Positions 9,681 to 18,700 of a DNA stretch of 64,000 nt are shown here, piece after piece. A model generated the notes under the pieces. That model saw nothing but the letters and a program-made list of their open reading frames with translations, ran no database searches and was not told the DNA's origin. This DNA comes from Alkaliphilus sp. B6464 (lineage in GTDB: Bacteria > Bacillota > Clostridia > Peptostreptococcales > Natronincolaceae): assembly GCF_018141165.1 (NCBI RefSeq), contig NZ_CP058557.1, positions 248,001 to 312,000 of the forward strand, given 5' to 3'. The translations under genes and the position numbers were made by a program. Positions within the stretch are counted from its first letter, which is position 1, and the number at the start of each line of letters is the position of its first letter.

Positions 9681-10225
9681 TCAATAACATACTAACGGTG
9701 TTTTTTCAGGATATAGGTATAAAGATATTTTTTTCATATACTCTGCAAACGAAAGACGTGAAACCCTTTCAATAATAAGAGCAGGCATTACATAACCCGT
9801 ATTACTATATTCCACACGCTCGTTAGGCTTGAATAACTGTTCTGGTTTATACTTAATAAGTAGTTCAAATAAGTATTGATTCACTGCTATTTTGGATTTA
9901 TTCCAGTGACATGCGAATAAATCTAAATAATCGGGTAATCCAGAAGTGTGATTCAATAATTGCCTTACTGTAATTCCTTTATAAGGAATATCAGGCAACC
10001 ATTTTTATATAGGGTCATCAAGTGAAAGTTTGTTAGTCTGTACTAACAACATTATACCCAAAGCAGTTATCGGTTTTGAAACTGATTCAAGATTAAATAT
10101 TGAATTATCAGAAATATTAAATTGTATTCTGTTGCCTCATTACAGCCAATCGCTTTATAAAAAGCCTATGATTCTTCCGACGAATGAGTCGATATAGGCA
10201 AATCCAGCAAGTATATTGACATAAA
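9681..10225 (-). pseudogene. Decayed serine beta-lactamase-like hydrolase
   Basis: The minus strand shows pieces of a class C beta-lactamase or penicillin-binding-protein-like hydrolase in order: a short N-terminal piece opened by an ATG near 10225, then FNLESVSKPITALGI with the catalytic SxxK serine-lysine (about 10065-10110), then an in-frame TAA, then 105 residues with VRQLLNHTSGLPDY and the YSNTGY active-site motif. At least one nonsense change and one frameshift are needed to join them, and the C-terminal two thirds of the usual 330 or more residues are missing. The gene is dead. Between it and the MerR gene, about 10300-10395, a further scrap reads MKKCWRKENNEWVLKDIAF. Confidence 0.8.
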
Positions 10226-10409
10226 ACGCACTAAATACTACACCTCCCGTTTTAATAGTACTGTGTAAATATTTTATCAATTACTCATATTCAGTCAGGT
10301 CTCACTATTCTGTAAAGGCAATATCTTTTAATACCCACTCATTGTTTTCCTTGCGCCAACATTTTTTCATATCTTGATAACGGTTAATCAGTATAGTTGT
10401 AAAGGAAAG

Positions 10410-11234
10410 TTATTCTAACATTTCAACCAATATTAAAGTAACATAATCATCTCGATTCTTTGTACCAATCTCAAAAATAAGATACTCTTCATAAGCGTGT
10501 TTGCCTAGTTTAATCTGATGTTTTGTGGCATATTCAATAATCTTGGTATACATTTCACTGATATTTTGATAACTACCTTTATAATAAACTTGAAGATACC
10601 AACCTTCTCTACGTACTAAAGTGGCATCTTTGCCATGGACGTTTTCACCTTTAGTATATAAATAAGAAAAACTATTAAATCTTTTCTTAAGAATATTATC
10701 AATAGTAAGAGCTCCCCCTAGAAAATCAATCATACTGGCATTACTACTTTTACGAAAAGCAATTAGGGAAGAAATAAAATCAGGATAAGAATTATCTGTA
10801 CCCCTATCAATTAATGAACTTCGTAGAGCATATACCTCTTTATGATAAGCTAATTCAATTTTATTATATTCTAAAGTTAAGGCTTCTTCCGTTAAATTTT
10901 TTAAAGCATCAATTTCATGTTTAATTTGCTCTAGCCTAACAAGCTCTTTGACAACTTCATTTGATTTTTGATCTAGTAAAGAAATTAAAGCATTTGGATT
11001 TCGCTTATCCATAAACTCTTTAATTTCTTTCAAAGGCATACCTAATCTTTTTAAAGCAGCAATGATAGAAAAGGTATCATATTGACGAAATGAGTAATAT
11101 CGATAACCATTTTCTTTAATGATTTCAGGTTGAAATAATCCTATTTGGTCATAATGAAATAAAATATGTTTTGGAATACCACAAAGTTTAGCAAATTCAC
11201 CAGTGGTTAAATATTCGTTTTTACTATTAGACAT
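10410..11234 (-). CDS. MerR-family regulator with GyrI-like ligand domain
   Basis: The 274-residue protein starts with a winged-helix MerR domain ([20 protein letters not shown], wing [13 protein letters not shown]), a coiled dimerisation helix (about 85-125), and a C-terminal effector-binding fold typical of multidrug-sensing MerR proteins such as BmrR. It is transcribed away from two ABC exporter genes, and their shared intergenic region carries a MerR-type promoter with a perfect palindrome. It most likely activates that exporter when a drug-like ligand binds, and may regulate itself. A GGGAGG site precedes the ATG. Confidence 0.9.
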   Translation of the reverse strand: MSNSKNEYLTTGEFAKLCGIPKHILFHYDQIGLFQPEIIKENGYRYYSFRQYDTFSIIAALKRLGMPLKEIKEFMDKRNPNALISLLDQKSNEVVKELVRLEQIKHEIDALKNLTEEALTLEYNKIELAYHKEVYALRSSLIDRGTDNSYPDFISSLIAFRKSSNASMIDFLGGALTIDNILKKRFNSFSYLYTKGENVHGKDATLVRREGWYLQVYYKGSYQNISEMYTKIIEYATKHQIKLGKHAYEEYLIFEIGTKNRDDYVTLILVEMLE

Positions 11235-11278
11235 AATTAACCTCCCTAGAACTCTTAGTGTTTTATGAATTATTTTTC

Positions 11279-11309
11279 TTGACTATAAGATAATCTTATA
11301 GTTTATAAT
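11279..11309 (+). promoter_or_regulatory. MerR-type promoter and operator of the ABC exporter operon
   Basis: A -35 box TTGACT (11279-11284) and a -10 box TATAAT (11304-11309) are separated by 19 bases, the overlong spacing that MerR activators correct by twisting DNA. A perfect 21-base palindrome, ACTATAAGAT A ATCTTATAGT (11282-11302), fills the spacer. It faces the exporter genes. Confidence 0.88.
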
Positions 11310-11383
11310 AGTTCAAGTGTCCCTTAAAGTCAAAGAATCTGGAAATATATTATTAAAGTCATATTATTCAATGGAGGTTATTT

Positions 11384-13114
11384 ATGAAGTTAATATTAAA
11401 ATATCTTAAAAGATATCCCAAATTAATTCTACTAAATACCTTGGGCATATTTAGCTTTGTTTCTGTTCAGTTAGGTATCCCTACAATCATGGCAGCAATG
11501 ATTGACAAAGGTATTGGTAATAGTGATATAGGTTATGTTAAAAAAATGGGAATAATCATGCTACTTGTAAGTATTATCGGTGGTGCAGGAACGATTTTGA
11601 TTACTTATGCTTCTTCAAGAATTTCAACGTATATGATTCGTGATATTCGAAATGATGTTTTTGCACAATCACAGAAGTTCTCCCATACAGAATATAATAA
11701 ATTTGGTGTATCATCCATGATCACCCGTACAACTAGCGATGCATTTCAGCTAATGTTATTCTCAAACTTGCTTTTCAGAACAGCATTATTAGCACCGATT
11801 ATGATTTTTATCAGTGTATTTATGACCATAAGAACAAGTTTAAGCCTATCTTTAATTATTGGAGCAAGTTTTCCATTTATTATATTAGGTGTCATTATCG
11901 TTGCTAAAGTGACCAATCCCATTTCTGATGCGCAGCAAAAAGGATTGGATCGTTTAAATAGGATTTCAAGAGAGAATTTATTGGGCATTAGAGTTATTAG
12001 GGCATTTAGAAAAAGTGATTATGAAGCAGAACGCTTTGCAGGAATCAATGAAATATATGCCGCTAATTCAAAGAAATTGTTCAAGATCATTTCTTTCTCA
12101 CAACCAGCATTTTTCTTCTTGTTACATTTGTCCATGCTGGCAGTGTTTTGGGTTTCTACCATTATGATTGATAAAGGGACTTTACAAGTGGGTCAATTAG
12201 TTGCCTTCTTAGATTATCAATTCCATGCACTGTTCTCAGTTATGCTATTTTCTATGGTATTTGTAATGTACCCAAGAGCAAGGGTTTCTGCAAATCGTAT
12301 CCAGGAAATATTAGGTGAAGAGCCATCTATAACAAGCCTTAAGAATGGTGTAAAAGAAACAAAAGGTAAAGCAAAAGTAGAGTTTGATCACGTTACATTT
12401 CAGTATCCTGATGGTGAGCTTCCTGTCATAAAGGATGTATCCTTTACAGCAAATCAAGGAGAAACCATTGCTTTTATTGGGAGTACGGGAAGTGGCAAAA
12501 GTACATTAATCAATTTAATTCCAAGGTTTTATGACGTTACAAAAGGCACTATAAAAGTAAATGATGTGGATATTCGAGATTATGATATGGATGTACTTCG
12601 TAAAAGGATTGGGTTTATTCCACAAAAAGCATTTTTGTTCCATGGAACCATCGAAGAGAATTTGAAGTTTGGTAATTCAGATGCAACCTTAGAAGAAATG
12701 AAACATGCAATCGAAATAGCTCAGGCAAAAGAATTTATAGAAAATAAGCCAGACAAATTACAAGAATATATCAGCGAAGGTGCTAAAAACTTTTCTGGAG
12801 GACAAAAGCAAAGAATTTCAATAGCAAGGGCACTGATTCGAAAACCAGAAATCTATATCTTTGATGATAGTTTTTCAGCTCTTGATTATAAAACAGATGC
12901 TATGTTGCGAGAAGCTTTACGAAAAGAAACAAAAGAATCTATTGTATTTATTGTAGCACAAAGAATTAGTACCATAATGAATGCAGATAAAATAATAGTT
13001 CTAAACGAGGGTGAAGTCGTAGGAATTGGAACCCACAAGGAATTATTGAAAACATGTAGTGTTTATTATGAAATTGCAGATTCACAATTAAGAAAGGAGG
13101 AATTAGAGCAATGA
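11384..13114 (+). CDS. Heterodimeric ABC exporter, subunit with degenerate ATP site
   Basis: The 576-residue half-transporter has six membrane helices (about 15-320) and a nucleotide-binding domain. Walker A is GSTGSGKST (about 366-374), signature FSGGQKQR (about 469) and Walker B YIFDDSFSALD (about 490). The residue after Walker B is Asp instead of the catalytic Glu, and the switch histidine is replaced by Gln (VAQRIST). Both changes mark the non-hydrolysing site of heterodimeric exporters such as TM287/288 or BmrCD. The next gene overlaps by four bases and supplies the matching half. Substrates are likely drugs or peptides, judging from the MerR neighbour. Confidence 0.93.
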   Translation: MKLILKYLKRYPKLILLNTLGIFSFVSVQLGIPTIMAAMIDKGIGNSDIGYVKKMGIIMLLVSIIGGAGTILITYASSRISTYMIRDIRNDVFAQSQKFSHTEYNKFGVSSMITRTTSDAFQLMLFSNLLFRTALLAPIMIFISVFMTIRTSLSLSLIIGASFPFIILGVIIVAKVTNPISDAQQKGLDRLNRISRENLLGIRVIRAFRKSDYEAERFAGINEIYAANSKKLFKIISFSQPAFFFLLHLSMLAVFWVSTIMIDKGTLQVGQLVAFLDYQFHALFSVMLFSMVFVMYPRARVSANRIQEILGEEPSITSLKNGVKETKGKAKVEFDHVTFQYPDGELPVIKDVSFTANQGETIAFIGSTGSGKSTLINLIPRFYDVTKGTIKVNDVDIRDYDMDVLRKRIGFIPQKAFLFHGTIEENLKFGNSDATLEEMKHAIEIAQAKEFIENKPDKLQEYISEGAKNFSGGQKQRISIARALIRKPEIYIFDDSFSALDYKTDAMLREALRKETKESIVFIVAQRISTIMNADKIIVLNEGEVVGIGTHKELLKTCSVYYEIADSQLRKEELEQ

Positions 13115-14865
13115 AAAAATTATACCCTTATATAAAGCCCTATTTGAAATTTTTTATCGCTTCAATTCTTCTTTTAATTATATATGCAGGCTTTCTAGCA
13201 GCGGCACCAATGATAGAAGGTTTAATTACAACGAGATTAAAAGATGATGTTTCTAATATTTCCAACAACGTTCCCGGTGCAGCCATTAGCTTTTCTTATA
13301 TTCTAGGGATTTTAAAAATATTGCTTGTGATTTATATCGGAAATATCACTTGTAATTTTCTATCCCAATACTTTTTAACCATTGGGATACAGAATTCTAT
13401 GCGTGATTTAAGAAATGAAGTTCAAAAGAAAATCACAAGACTTCCAATTCGTTATTTTGATAAGCGTACCGTGGGGGATATCTTAAGTATTATATCTAAT
13501 GATATAGATACAATATCAAATGCCTTGCAGCAATCTTTATCTAGAATATTAAGTGCTATTTTATCCGTCACATTAGCCGTGATCTTAATGTTCTATATCA
13601 ATCCTATTATGGCTGTAATGGCTGTTTTAATTCTTCCAGGCAGTGCTTTTATTATGAGATTTATTATGAAGCGTTCTTCTATTATGTTTAGAAATCAACA
13701 GCGTGCCTTAGGAACTTTAAATGGCTATATTCAAGAAAGATATACAGGATTAACAGAGATTAAATTATATGGCAAACAAGAAGAATCCATTGAGCAATTT
13801 AAAAGGATTAATAATAATCTTTGTGAGAATGGATTCAAAGCACAGTTTATATCAGGCCTTATGTCACCATTAATATCCTTTATCACTTATATTGCAATGG
13901 TAGCAGTTATTTTTGTAGGGACAACCTTCGTAATTTCTGGTGCCATAACCGTTGGACAGCTTCAAGCATTTGTGCGTTATATGTGGCAGTTAAATGAGCC
14001 TCTTGAGCAAGTAACGCAATTATCATCTTCCATTCAATCTGCGATTGCAGCTTCAGGAAGAGTTTTTGATTTTCTTGAAGCAGAGGATGAAATACCAGAG
14101 ATAGCAAATCCTCGTAGCATTGAAGATTTAAAAGGAAATGTTACATTTGAAAATGTGTCCTTTGGCTATACAAAGGATAATACATTAATTGAGAACTTAA
14201 ATCTCGATGTTAAAAGTGGACAAATGGTAGCTATTGTAGGACCCACAGGTGCTGGAAAAACAACACTGATCAACCTTTTAATGCGTTTCTATGATGTAAA
14301 TAGTGGTGCAATTAAGGTGGATGGTGTAAATATCAAAGATATGAAGAGGGACGATCTTCGTTCTATTTTCGGAATGGTTCTACAGGATACTTGGCTGTTT
14401 AACGGAAGTATTGCCGATAATATCAAGTACGGCAACGATACTGCAGCTCGAGAAGATATTATCAGTGCAGCTAAAATAGCCAATGTGAATCACTTTATTA
14501 AGACACAGCCAGATGGCTATGATATGGTCCTCAATGAAGAGTCTTCTAATATATCTGCTGGAGAAAAGCAGCTATTAACCATAGCAAGAGCGTTCTTGGC
14601 AGATCCAGCTATTTTAATTCTTGATGAGGCAACAAGTTCAGTAGATACAAGGCTTGAGTCAATGTTACAAACTGCCATGAAAAATATTATGAAAGGCAGA
14701 ACAAGCTTTGTTATTGCTCACCGCCTTTCTACAATTAGAAATGCAGATTTAATCCTTGTTATGAATAATGGCTCCATTGTTGAGCAAGGTACTCATGATG
14801 AGTTAATGATGAAGAAGGGTTTTTATGAGAATTTGTATATGAGTCAATTTCAGAAACTAGCATAA
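13111..14865 (+). CDS. Heterodimeric ABC exporter, subunit with catalytic ATP site
   Basis: The 584-residue half-transporter has six membrane helices and an intact ATP site: Walker A GPTGAGKTT (about 376), Walker B ILILDEATSSVD with the catalytic Glu (about 501), and switch His in IAHRLST. Its own signature motif is unusual (ISAGEKQLL rather than LSGGQ). In the dimer this odd signature faces the degenerate Walker motifs of the partner, so the inactive site is degenerate on both sides while the active site is canonical on both. It begins within an ATGA overlap with the partner gene and should be translationally coupled. Confidence 0.93.
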   Translation: MKKLYPYIKPYLKFFIASILLLIIYAGFLAAAPMIEGLITTRLKDDVSNISNNVPGAAISFSYILGILKILLVIYIGNITCNFLSQYFLTIGIQNSMRDLRNEVQKKITRLPIRYFDKRTVGDILSIISNDIDTISNALQQSLSRILSAILSVTLAVILMFYINPIMAVMAVLILPGSAFIMRFIMKRSSIMFRNQQRALGTLNGYIQERYTGLTEIKLYGKQEESIEQFKRINNNLCENGFKAQFISGLMSPLISFITYIAMVAVIFVGTTFVISGAITVGQLQAFVRYMWQLNEPLEQVTQLSSSIQSAIAASGRVFDFLEAEDEIPEIANPRSIEDLKGNVTFENVSFGYTKDNTLIENLNLDVKSGQMVAIVGPTGAGKTTLINLLMRFYDVNSGAIKVDGVNIKDMKRDDLRSIFGMVLQDTWLFNGSIADNIKYGNDTAAREDIISAAKIANVNHFIKTQPDGYDMVLNEESSNISAGEKQLLTIARAFLADPAILILDEATSSVDTRLESMLQTAMKNIMKGRTSFVIAHRLSTIRNADLILVMNNGSIVEQGTHDELMMKKGFYENLYMSQFQKLA

Positions 14866-14988
14866 AATAGATATCTTATTAAATGGACCTAGATTAAAAT
14901 TATTAGATACTATCGAAGCAAGACCATCTATGGATTTTCTCATATCAGTCTTGCTATAAGCAATGTATATCAATATGAAATTTAAAAA

Positions 14989-15072
14989 TTACGCAAAAAA
15001 AATGCCAAGCTGAAAAAGGAACTGGATATGCTAAAAAAGGGTCAAAAATGGTGCTTTTTCACTGATTTTTGA
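14989..15072 (+). pseudogene. IS3-family transposase (OrfA) coiled-coil scrap
   Basis: The frame reads LRKKNAKLKKELDMLKKG, the leucine-zipper segment typical at the end of IS3-family OrfA, and stops soon afterwards. An in-frame stop also lies just upstream. No rest of the element is visible. Confidence 0.5.
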
Positions 15073-15075
15073 CCC
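15039..15075. repeat. Inverted repeat beside HVE-tail copy 3
   Basis: GGGTCAAAAAT (15039-15049) and ATTTTTGACCC (15065-15075) are perfect complements around a 15-base loop. Similar GTCAAAAA/TTTTTGA-type stems lie next to the HVE-tail repeats at 36.4 and 44.95 kb, so the hairpin may be part of that repeat. Confidence 0.6.
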
Positions 15076-15121
15076 TTAATTTACACTAGAACCACTAATT
15101 CTCGTGGTTAAACTTTACTTA

Positions 15122-15215
15122 TTGCTCTTGTCACCACAATACGTCATCAGAATTATACTCTCAACGTGCCTTGAGGTGACAATAAAGATACCATCAAGAC
15201 CTAGTTATCCCTTGG
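15122..15215 (-). repeat. HVE-tail dispersed repeat, copy 3
   Basis: The minus strand reads FIVTSRHVESIILMTYCGDK, then SNK and a stop. The copy shares most positions with those at 19.6, 26.2 and 36.4 kb, including the upstream CCAAGGG stretch. No start codon or ribosome binding site is linked to it. Confidence 0.65.
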
Positions 15216-15319
15216 CCGCAGAGTGTTTTTCTGAAAAATTATTTGTAAACGCCATTCTTTAATTTTTTTACTGTCCAACTTTTATAAATTAATTTCAATT
15301 TATCATTGTTGTTTTCTCA

Positions 15320-15358
15320 TTAAATATCTTCATCTTCAACAACCAATATTTTATTCAT
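15320..15358 (-). pseudogene. Response-regulator N-terminal stub
   Basis: An ATG with a GGAGGTATGGG ribosome binding site opens MNKILVVEDEDI and then hits TAA after twelve codons. The sequence is the canonical first strand and acidic pocket of a two-component receiver domain. The rest of the gene is gone. The remaining DNA to 15580 shows nothing recognisable. Confidence 0.6.
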
Positions 15359-15582
15359 CCCATACCTCCATCTGTATTCTTACAAGCTTAATTAGAGTTA
15401 ACATTGGTAAGATATAATCATAAATAGCAGTATTAAGGTTTGCTATTTCCATTTCAAGTATGCCTTACAAGTAAAATCTTTTGTATTTACACATCTAGTT
15501 TTATTATAACTGCAAAATTAATAAAGCAAAATAAATATTAATCTTTAGTCTTGCATAAAAGTTCACCCATCTTAACCAAAAA

Positions 15583-15609
15583 GTCCCTCAAATCTAAAGT
15601 TTGAGGGAC
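15583..15609 (-). terminator. Intrinsic terminator downstream of the ABC-F gene
   Basis: GTCCCTCAAA and TTTGAGGGAC form a perfect 10-bp stem with a 7-base loop. On the minus strand it is followed by TTTTT, so it ends transcription from the ABC-F gene. Confidence 0.85.
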
Positions 15610-15651
15610 ATACAACACTCTTGAATATTTAATTAAAAATCTTCAAAATCT

Positions 15652-15771
15652 TTAAAATGAGACTATTTCTTTACTCAATAATTCATTTTCATAACACAAC
15701 TGTCCGCAAGCAGCACCAATTTCAGAACCAAATTGTGTTCTAATAGTTACACTATTTCTACCTTTACAATT
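15652..15771 (-). pseudogene. C-terminal remnant of a Cfr/RlmN-type rRNA methyltransferase
   Basis: The minus-strand frame reads VTIRTQFGSEIGAACGQL, then CYENELLSKEIVSF and a stop. The AACGQL ending is the conserved C terminus of radical-SAM enzymes RlmN and Cfr; the QFG before it is Cfr-like, whereas RlmN usually has a basic RE or RRE stretch there. About 39 codons survive; an in-frame stop lies upstream and the frame runs into the end of the ABC-F gene. Cfr protects against phenicols, lincosamides and pleuromutilins, a spectrum that overlaps that of the neighbouring Lsa-type protein. Confidence 0.65.
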
Positions 15772-17242
15772 TTATTGTTTTTGTTGCAACATTTTCACAA
15801 AATGCACTATCATGCTCAACAAACAAAATTGTAGGTTCATGTTCAATTAACAATTTCTCAATCTGCATACGAGAAATGACATCAATAAAGTTCAATGGTT
15901 CATCCCAAATATACAAATGTGCCTGCTCACACAAACTTTTAGCAAGCAATACCTTTTTCTTCTGTCCTCCACTAAAATCCTCGATATTCTTTTCAAACTG
16001 TTCTCTTGAAAAATCAAGTTTTCTAAGCATCGATTTAAATAAACTCTCGTCAATACAGTGTTTATCTGCATACTCAGATAAGTTACCATATAAATCTGAA
16101 GTATCTTGTGAAACATAGGAAATGATCAACTTATCATTCTTTCTTACAATTCCACTATGGGGGATGTCTTCTCCATAAATTAATTTCAATATACTTGATT
16201 TTCCGCTGCCATTCTTTCCTTGAATAGCAATTTTTTCACCTTGCTCTATAGTGAAGCTTACTCCTTCACAGACAATTCTATCATCATATTCAATTGCAAC
16301 ATCTGTAAGTTCTACAAGCTTTTTATCATGGAAAGTAAGCGGTACTATTTTTAAACTTTCATTAGATTCAATATTTTTAAGAAGCTTTGATTTTTCCTCA
16401 ATCATGTTTTGTTGTCTAGCTTCTATATTTTTAGCACGCTTCATCATTTTTGCAGCTTTATGTCCAACATATCCTTTATCTAATTTGCTCCCAGAATTAG
16501 TAGTTCCATACTTGCTGCTTTCAACACTATCTGACCACGTAGATGTACGTTTTGCCGAGCTGGAAAGTCTGTTAATATCCTTTTTCAATTTTTCGTTTTC
16601 TGCTAGTTCAAAACCATCTTGTAATTCTTTGTTTCTCCACCATGAAGAAAAATTTCCTTTTTGTATTTCAATATTAGTTTTATTAATAGACAAGATATGG
16701 TCAACACAATTATCCAAAAAAGACCTATCATGTGAAATCAGAATAAATCCTTTCTTTTTTTTCAAGTAATTACTTAGTTTTTGCCTAGCTTCAGCATCCA
16801 AATGATTGGTAGGCTCATCAATAAGCAAGAAGGAGTTCTCCTTCAAAAACATAGCAGCCAACAATGCTTTGGTCTGCTCTCCTTTAGATAGTGTATAAAA
16901 CTCCCTATATAAAGCATCGTAGTCCATATCTAATAAAGATAATTCTTTTACTATTTCCCAATCCATTGAATTTGGACTAATCTCCCTTATGATATCTATG
17001 GTGAAATTGCTTTGCTCCTGCACCTCATAAGGAAAATATTCAAAAATCATATCAGCTGAAATGCTTCCATTATATTCGTATTTCCCAAGCAAAAGATTTA
17101 AAAAAGTAGTCTTTCCTCTTCCGTTTCTTCCAGTAAAGCCTAATTTCCAATCGGTATCAATTTGAAAACTTACATTTTCAAAAATATTATCATAGCTACT
17201 TTCATAAGCAAAGGTTAGGTCTGTAACATTTATTAAAGACAT
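15764..17242 (-). CDS. ABC-F ribosomal protection protein, Lsa/CplR-like
   Basis: The 492-residue protein has two nucleotide-binding domains and no membrane helix. Domain 1 has GRNGRGKTT, LSKGEQTKALL and FLLIDEPTNHLDA; domain 2 has GKNGSGKSS, FSGGQKKKVLL and LYIWDEPLNFID. The inter-domain linker (about 205-290) is the antibiotic-resistance arm. The start DTDWKLGFTGRNGRGKTT is characteristic of Lsa/CplR-type proteins, which expel lincosamides, pleuromutilins and streptogramin A from the ribosome. The ATG at 17242 is chosen because GAGGAGG lies just upstream. A structured leader precedes it. The second Walker B reads DEPLNFID rather than DEPTNHLD, a common relaxation. Confidence 0.9.
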   Translation of the reverse strand: MSLINVTDLTFAYESSYDNIFENVSFQIDTDWKLGFTGRNGRGKTTFLNLLLGKYEYNGSISADMIFEYFPYEVQEQSNFTIDIIREISPNSMDWEIVKELSLLDMDYDALYREFYTLSKGEQTKALLAAMFLKENSFLLIDEPTNHLDAEARQKLSNYLKKKKGFILISHDRSFLDNCVDHILSINKTNIEIQKGNFSSWWRNKELQDGFELAENEKLKKDINRLSSSAKRTSTWSDSVESSKYGTTNSGSKLDKGYVGHKAAKMMKRAKNIEARQQNMIEEKSKLLKNIESNESLKIVPLTFHDKKLVELTDVAIEYDDRIVCEGVSFTIEQGEKIAIQGKNGSGKSSILKLIYGEDIPHSGIVRKNDKLIISYVSQDTSDLYGNLSEYADKHCIDESLFKSMLRKLDFSREQFEKNIEDFSGGQKKKVLLAKSLCEQAHLYIWDEPLNFIDVISRMQIEKLLIEHEPTILFVEHDSAFCENVATKTIKL

Positions 17243-17281
17243 ATTTTTGTCCTCCTCTGTATTTAATAGTATAAATAACAA

Positions 17282-17342
17282 AGTCGGAACAATAGGCGAC
17301 CTTGTTATTACTCCATATAAGTGTCGCCTGCAATATCCGACT
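17282..17342 (-). promoter_or_regulatory. Structured leader of the ABC-F gene, candidate attenuator
   Basis: The leader can fold into a two-tier hairpin: AGTCGGA with TCCGACT outside and GGCGAC with GTCGCC inside, separated by an internal loop. A minimal ATGGAGTAA reading frame sits in the apical loop. ABC-F resistance genes of this class are often controlled by ribosome-dependent attenuation, and this arrangement fits such a switch, but no long T-run follows the stem. The rest of 17243-17566 belongs to the promoter region of this gene and the 3' flank of tnpB. Confidence 0.5.
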
Positions 17343-17566
17343 CTATATGGAGATTATCATGTGTTAGCAAAGTGTCTTTATTTATCATAATATTATTTAT
17401 CCGTTGCCAAAACTTTATAAAACTCTAAAGATTGTGTTTAATTCTCTGTTCAACCTACCCTATTTTGAATAACCGAAGTTAATCTACTTTAGTTTGATAC
17501 AGTAGTCCGAGAGCGTAAATTCGGATACAACGAATCCTACATATCAGCATCATCTTGTTGGTGATT

Positions 17567-18700
17567 TTATGCTGATTTATACCCATTAGAGCACACATAA
17601 TTAGATAAGTTTATAGATGCGTTCAAATCTCTATCAATAGATAACCCACATTCACATTTATAAACTCTATCAGAAAGTTTAAGGCTTTTATTGATATTTC
17701 CACACTTACTACAAGTTTTAGAAGATGGATAAAATCTATCTGCAACAACCAACTCTATTCCGTTAAATTTACATTTGTATTCTAATATTCTTCTGAACTC
17801 ATAAAAGCCTTGTTTTGCTATTGCTTTTGATAAGTGCTTATTCTTCATTATTCCTTTTACATTAATATCTTCTATAACTACTCTGAATGGCTTGGTTTTC
17901 ACTATTTCAGTAGTAGTTTGATGAAGATAATTTTTTCTGATATTCGCTAATTTTCTATGCAGTAGTTGTATATTCTTTTCAAGTTTTATAATGTTGCTAG
18001 TTTTGACATACTCCTTTCCTTTTTTATTTTTATCGTATTTACGACTGACTTGACGCTGCAACCTACGCAGTCTTTTTTCTATTTTCTTTACAACTCTTGT
18101 TTTATTAATATTCTTATAAACTTTACCATCTGAACATATTGCTAAATCTTTCAATCCCAAATCTATTCCTAAACTAACATCTGTTAATTCTTGATGTTGT
18201 TCTTCTTTGTCTATTCCAATGGATATATACCAATACTTACCGTCAAATGATATTCTAGGGTTTGAGTATTTAACATTCACAGGTATCTGCTCATTCGTTC
18301 TTATCCAACCAACTTTTTCAATATTAACTAACTTGTTTTCTTTGACTTTTAGTTTCACGTTGTCATTGTAAAAAGATTTTTTACTTCTTTTTCTACTTTT
18401 AAATCTAGGTTTATCTGCTAATCCTTTAAAAAAGTTTTTATAAGCATTACAAGCATCTTTTACAGCCTGTTTTGCCACATTGTTAGATACTTCATTTAAC
18501 CAATTTAATTCGGATTTTTTTAAAATAGTTATCTCTTTTCTTAAATCTATATCGCTTATAAATTTGCCACCATTTTTATAATTTTCTTCTTGTTTGGCGA
18601 GTGTCCAATTATAAATATATCTAGCAGTACCAACTGATTTCCAAAGTGATTTTTCCTGCTTCTTAGTTGGAAATAATCTAACTTTCTTCGCTAGTATCAT
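17567..18700 (-). CDS. tnpB: TnpB RNA-guided nuclease (IS607/IS605 OrfB)
   Basis: The 377-residue protein is full length. It has the N-terminal OrfB HTH-like region, a RuvC nuclease with Asp180 (SLGIDLGLKDLAICS), Glu277 (VIEDINVKG) and the C-terminal Asp of DRDLNASINL, and a four-cysteine zinc finger (CSKCGNINKS with CECG). TnpB proteins cut DNA guided by an omega RNA transcribed from the element's 3' end, which keeps the transposon in place. All catalytic residues are present although the partner tnpA is disrupted, so this copy can act only in trans or as a stranded nuclease. It ends in SNGYKSA. Confidence 0.93.
   Translation of the reverse strand: MILAKKVRLFPTKKQEKSLWKSVGTARYIYNWTLAKQEENYKNGGKFISDIDLRKEITILKKSELNWLNEVSNNVAKQAVKDACNAYKNFFKGLADKPRFKSRKRSKKSFYNDNVKLKVKENKLVNIEKVGWIRTNEQIPVNVKYSNPRISFDGKYWYISIGIDKEEQHQELTDVSLGIDLGLKDLAICSDGKVYKNINKTRVVKKIEKRLRRLQRQVSRKYDKNKKGKEYVKTSNIIKLEKNIQLLHRKLANIRKNYLHQTTTEIVKTKPFRVVIEDINVKGIMKNKHLSKAIAKQGFYEFRRILEYKCKFNGIELVVADRFYPSSKTCSKCGNINKSLKLSDRVYKCECGLSIDRDLNASINLSNYVCSNGYKSA

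Noticed and set aside
17241-17281. Earlier start for the ABC-F gene (MLFILLNTEEDKN extension)
   Set aside because: The extension covers the ribosome binding site GAGGAGG of the downstream ATG and part of the leader hairpin.
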